Assembly: GCA_036365515.1 (NCBI GenBank)
Contig: CM070877.1
Location: 113,848,011-113,912,010 of the forward strand
Direction of reading: 5' to 3'
DNA from: Torymus aiolomorphi
Taxonomy: Eukaryota > Arthropoda > Insecta > Hymenoptera > Torymidae
DNA length: 64,000 nt
Positions 63,380-64,000 of the stretch are shown here, one piece after another (positions within the stretch are counted from its first letter, which is position 1; every line of letters begins with the position of its first letter). Below the pieces are notes generated by a model. The model searched no databases. It was not told the DNA's origin and saw only the letters and a list, made by a program, of their open reading frames with translations. A program made the translations under genes and the position numbers.

Positions 63380-64000
63380 GTGTTACTAAATTATAAAAAA
63401 ATAATCATTAAAAAGTTTTAAAAAGTTTTTTATATTATTTTATTTTTTTAAAGATTTTTTTAATATACTGGATTTAAGTCAAAATATATCAATTCAATTT
63501 TTTAGCCAATATATAATTGTAAAAATAATTATTGTTTTTTAATTTAAAAAATTTAATTAAAAAAAAAATTTATTTTTTATTGTGTTTTGAGGCGTGAGCG
63601 AACGCTTTTTCCTAAAATTTTCGTTTAGATGTGATGAAAAAAATAAAATCATGGGCTGATAACGTATAGGGATCTCAAAATTTACTACGAAATTGTTTAA
63701 TTAAGATGATGACATAGCAGGAATAAAAAAACATTTTCTTAAAGAAAAAAAATATTTACAGAATGAAAATTTGAAAAATCTAAACTTTCTTTTAGATAGC
63801 ACTTTAGAATAAAGCTAATATTTCATTTCAATAAAAAATATAGACGTTTTCATACCAAAGATTTCTACTTTACCGGCATTAAATATTTTAAGTAAATCGA
63901 ATTTAATTAATTAACGTCTTATCATAATTTACTTATTTTCTTAAAATATTGTGTAAATATAAATAATTATTAAAACCCATTAATATATTAGATGAATAAT
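63380..64000. other. AT-rich, no gene
   Basis: Non-coding AT-rich sequence to the right edge; possibly the continuation of the interrupted hairpin-ended repeat, but no diagnostic word is present. Confidence 0.4.

Overview
This is a repeat-dense stretch of an insect genome. Three things point to Hymenoptera, probably a parasitoid wasp: an insect-type NUDCD1 gene, the Polinton and BEN-domain gene complement, and the mobile-element mix. The species cannot be named from the sequence. There are no bacterial genes, no CRISPR array, and no tRNA or rRNA that I could recognise. Host coding sequence is limited to two exons of NUDCD1 (9.07-10.24 kb, minus) and a decayed multi-exon BEN-domain locus (48.08-53.27 kb, minus). 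Almost everything else is transposons nested in transposons.

Layout. 1-2.3 kb: remnant of one Polinton (Maverick), with part of its DNA polymerase and one companion gene, running off the left edge. 2.4-6.6 kb: microsatellites and a 1.5-kb complex satellite. 6.63-8.91 kb: a non-LTR retrotransposon lying just 3' of NUDCD1 exon 2. 10.6-21.5 kb: nested palindromic MITEs with TAA/TTA target duplications (Harbinger-like); the innermost holds an 8.4-kb Ty1/copia element (LTRs 12299-12525 and 20489-20715), and the copia integrase is itself split by a hairpin-ended repeat. 21.86-47.78 kb: a second, end-to-end Polinton of 25.9 kb, with ~740-760-bp terminal inverted repeats and the 6-bp target duplication TATATT. 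47.8-53.3 kb: BEN locus with a piggyBac-like MITE. 53.5-64 kb: a long palindrome, further MITEs, more copies of the hairpin-ended repeat family, and an inverted array of 90-bp repeats.

The large Polinton carries a near-complete virus-like gene set: double jelly-roll major capsid protein, probable penton protein, a basic hydrophobic virion-like protein, a parvovirus-type phospholipase A2, the packaging ATPase, a DUF8207-type protein, a collagen/coiled-coil fibre-like protein, an rve integrase with chromodomain, and a protein-primed family-B DNA polymerase with two introns. Several genes have single frameshifts or stops. The ATPase is split by a 3.9-kb DNA transposon whose removal restores the frame exactly. 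A DD41D mariner (43308-46300) sits in the right part.

The most novel signal is in the right third of this Polinton. At least 13 copies of a 16-nt hairpin with 4-nt loop match the shape of the metazoan histone-mRNA 3' stem-loop. On the minus strand, two clusters begin exactly two nucleotides after the stop codons of two acidic accessory genes. On the plus strand, five copies lie in an array, most behind polypyrimidine/AG splice acceptors. This suggests an accessory gene set using histone-type (or virophage-like hairpin) 3'-end formation, while the core genes keep ordinary AATAAA-type ends.
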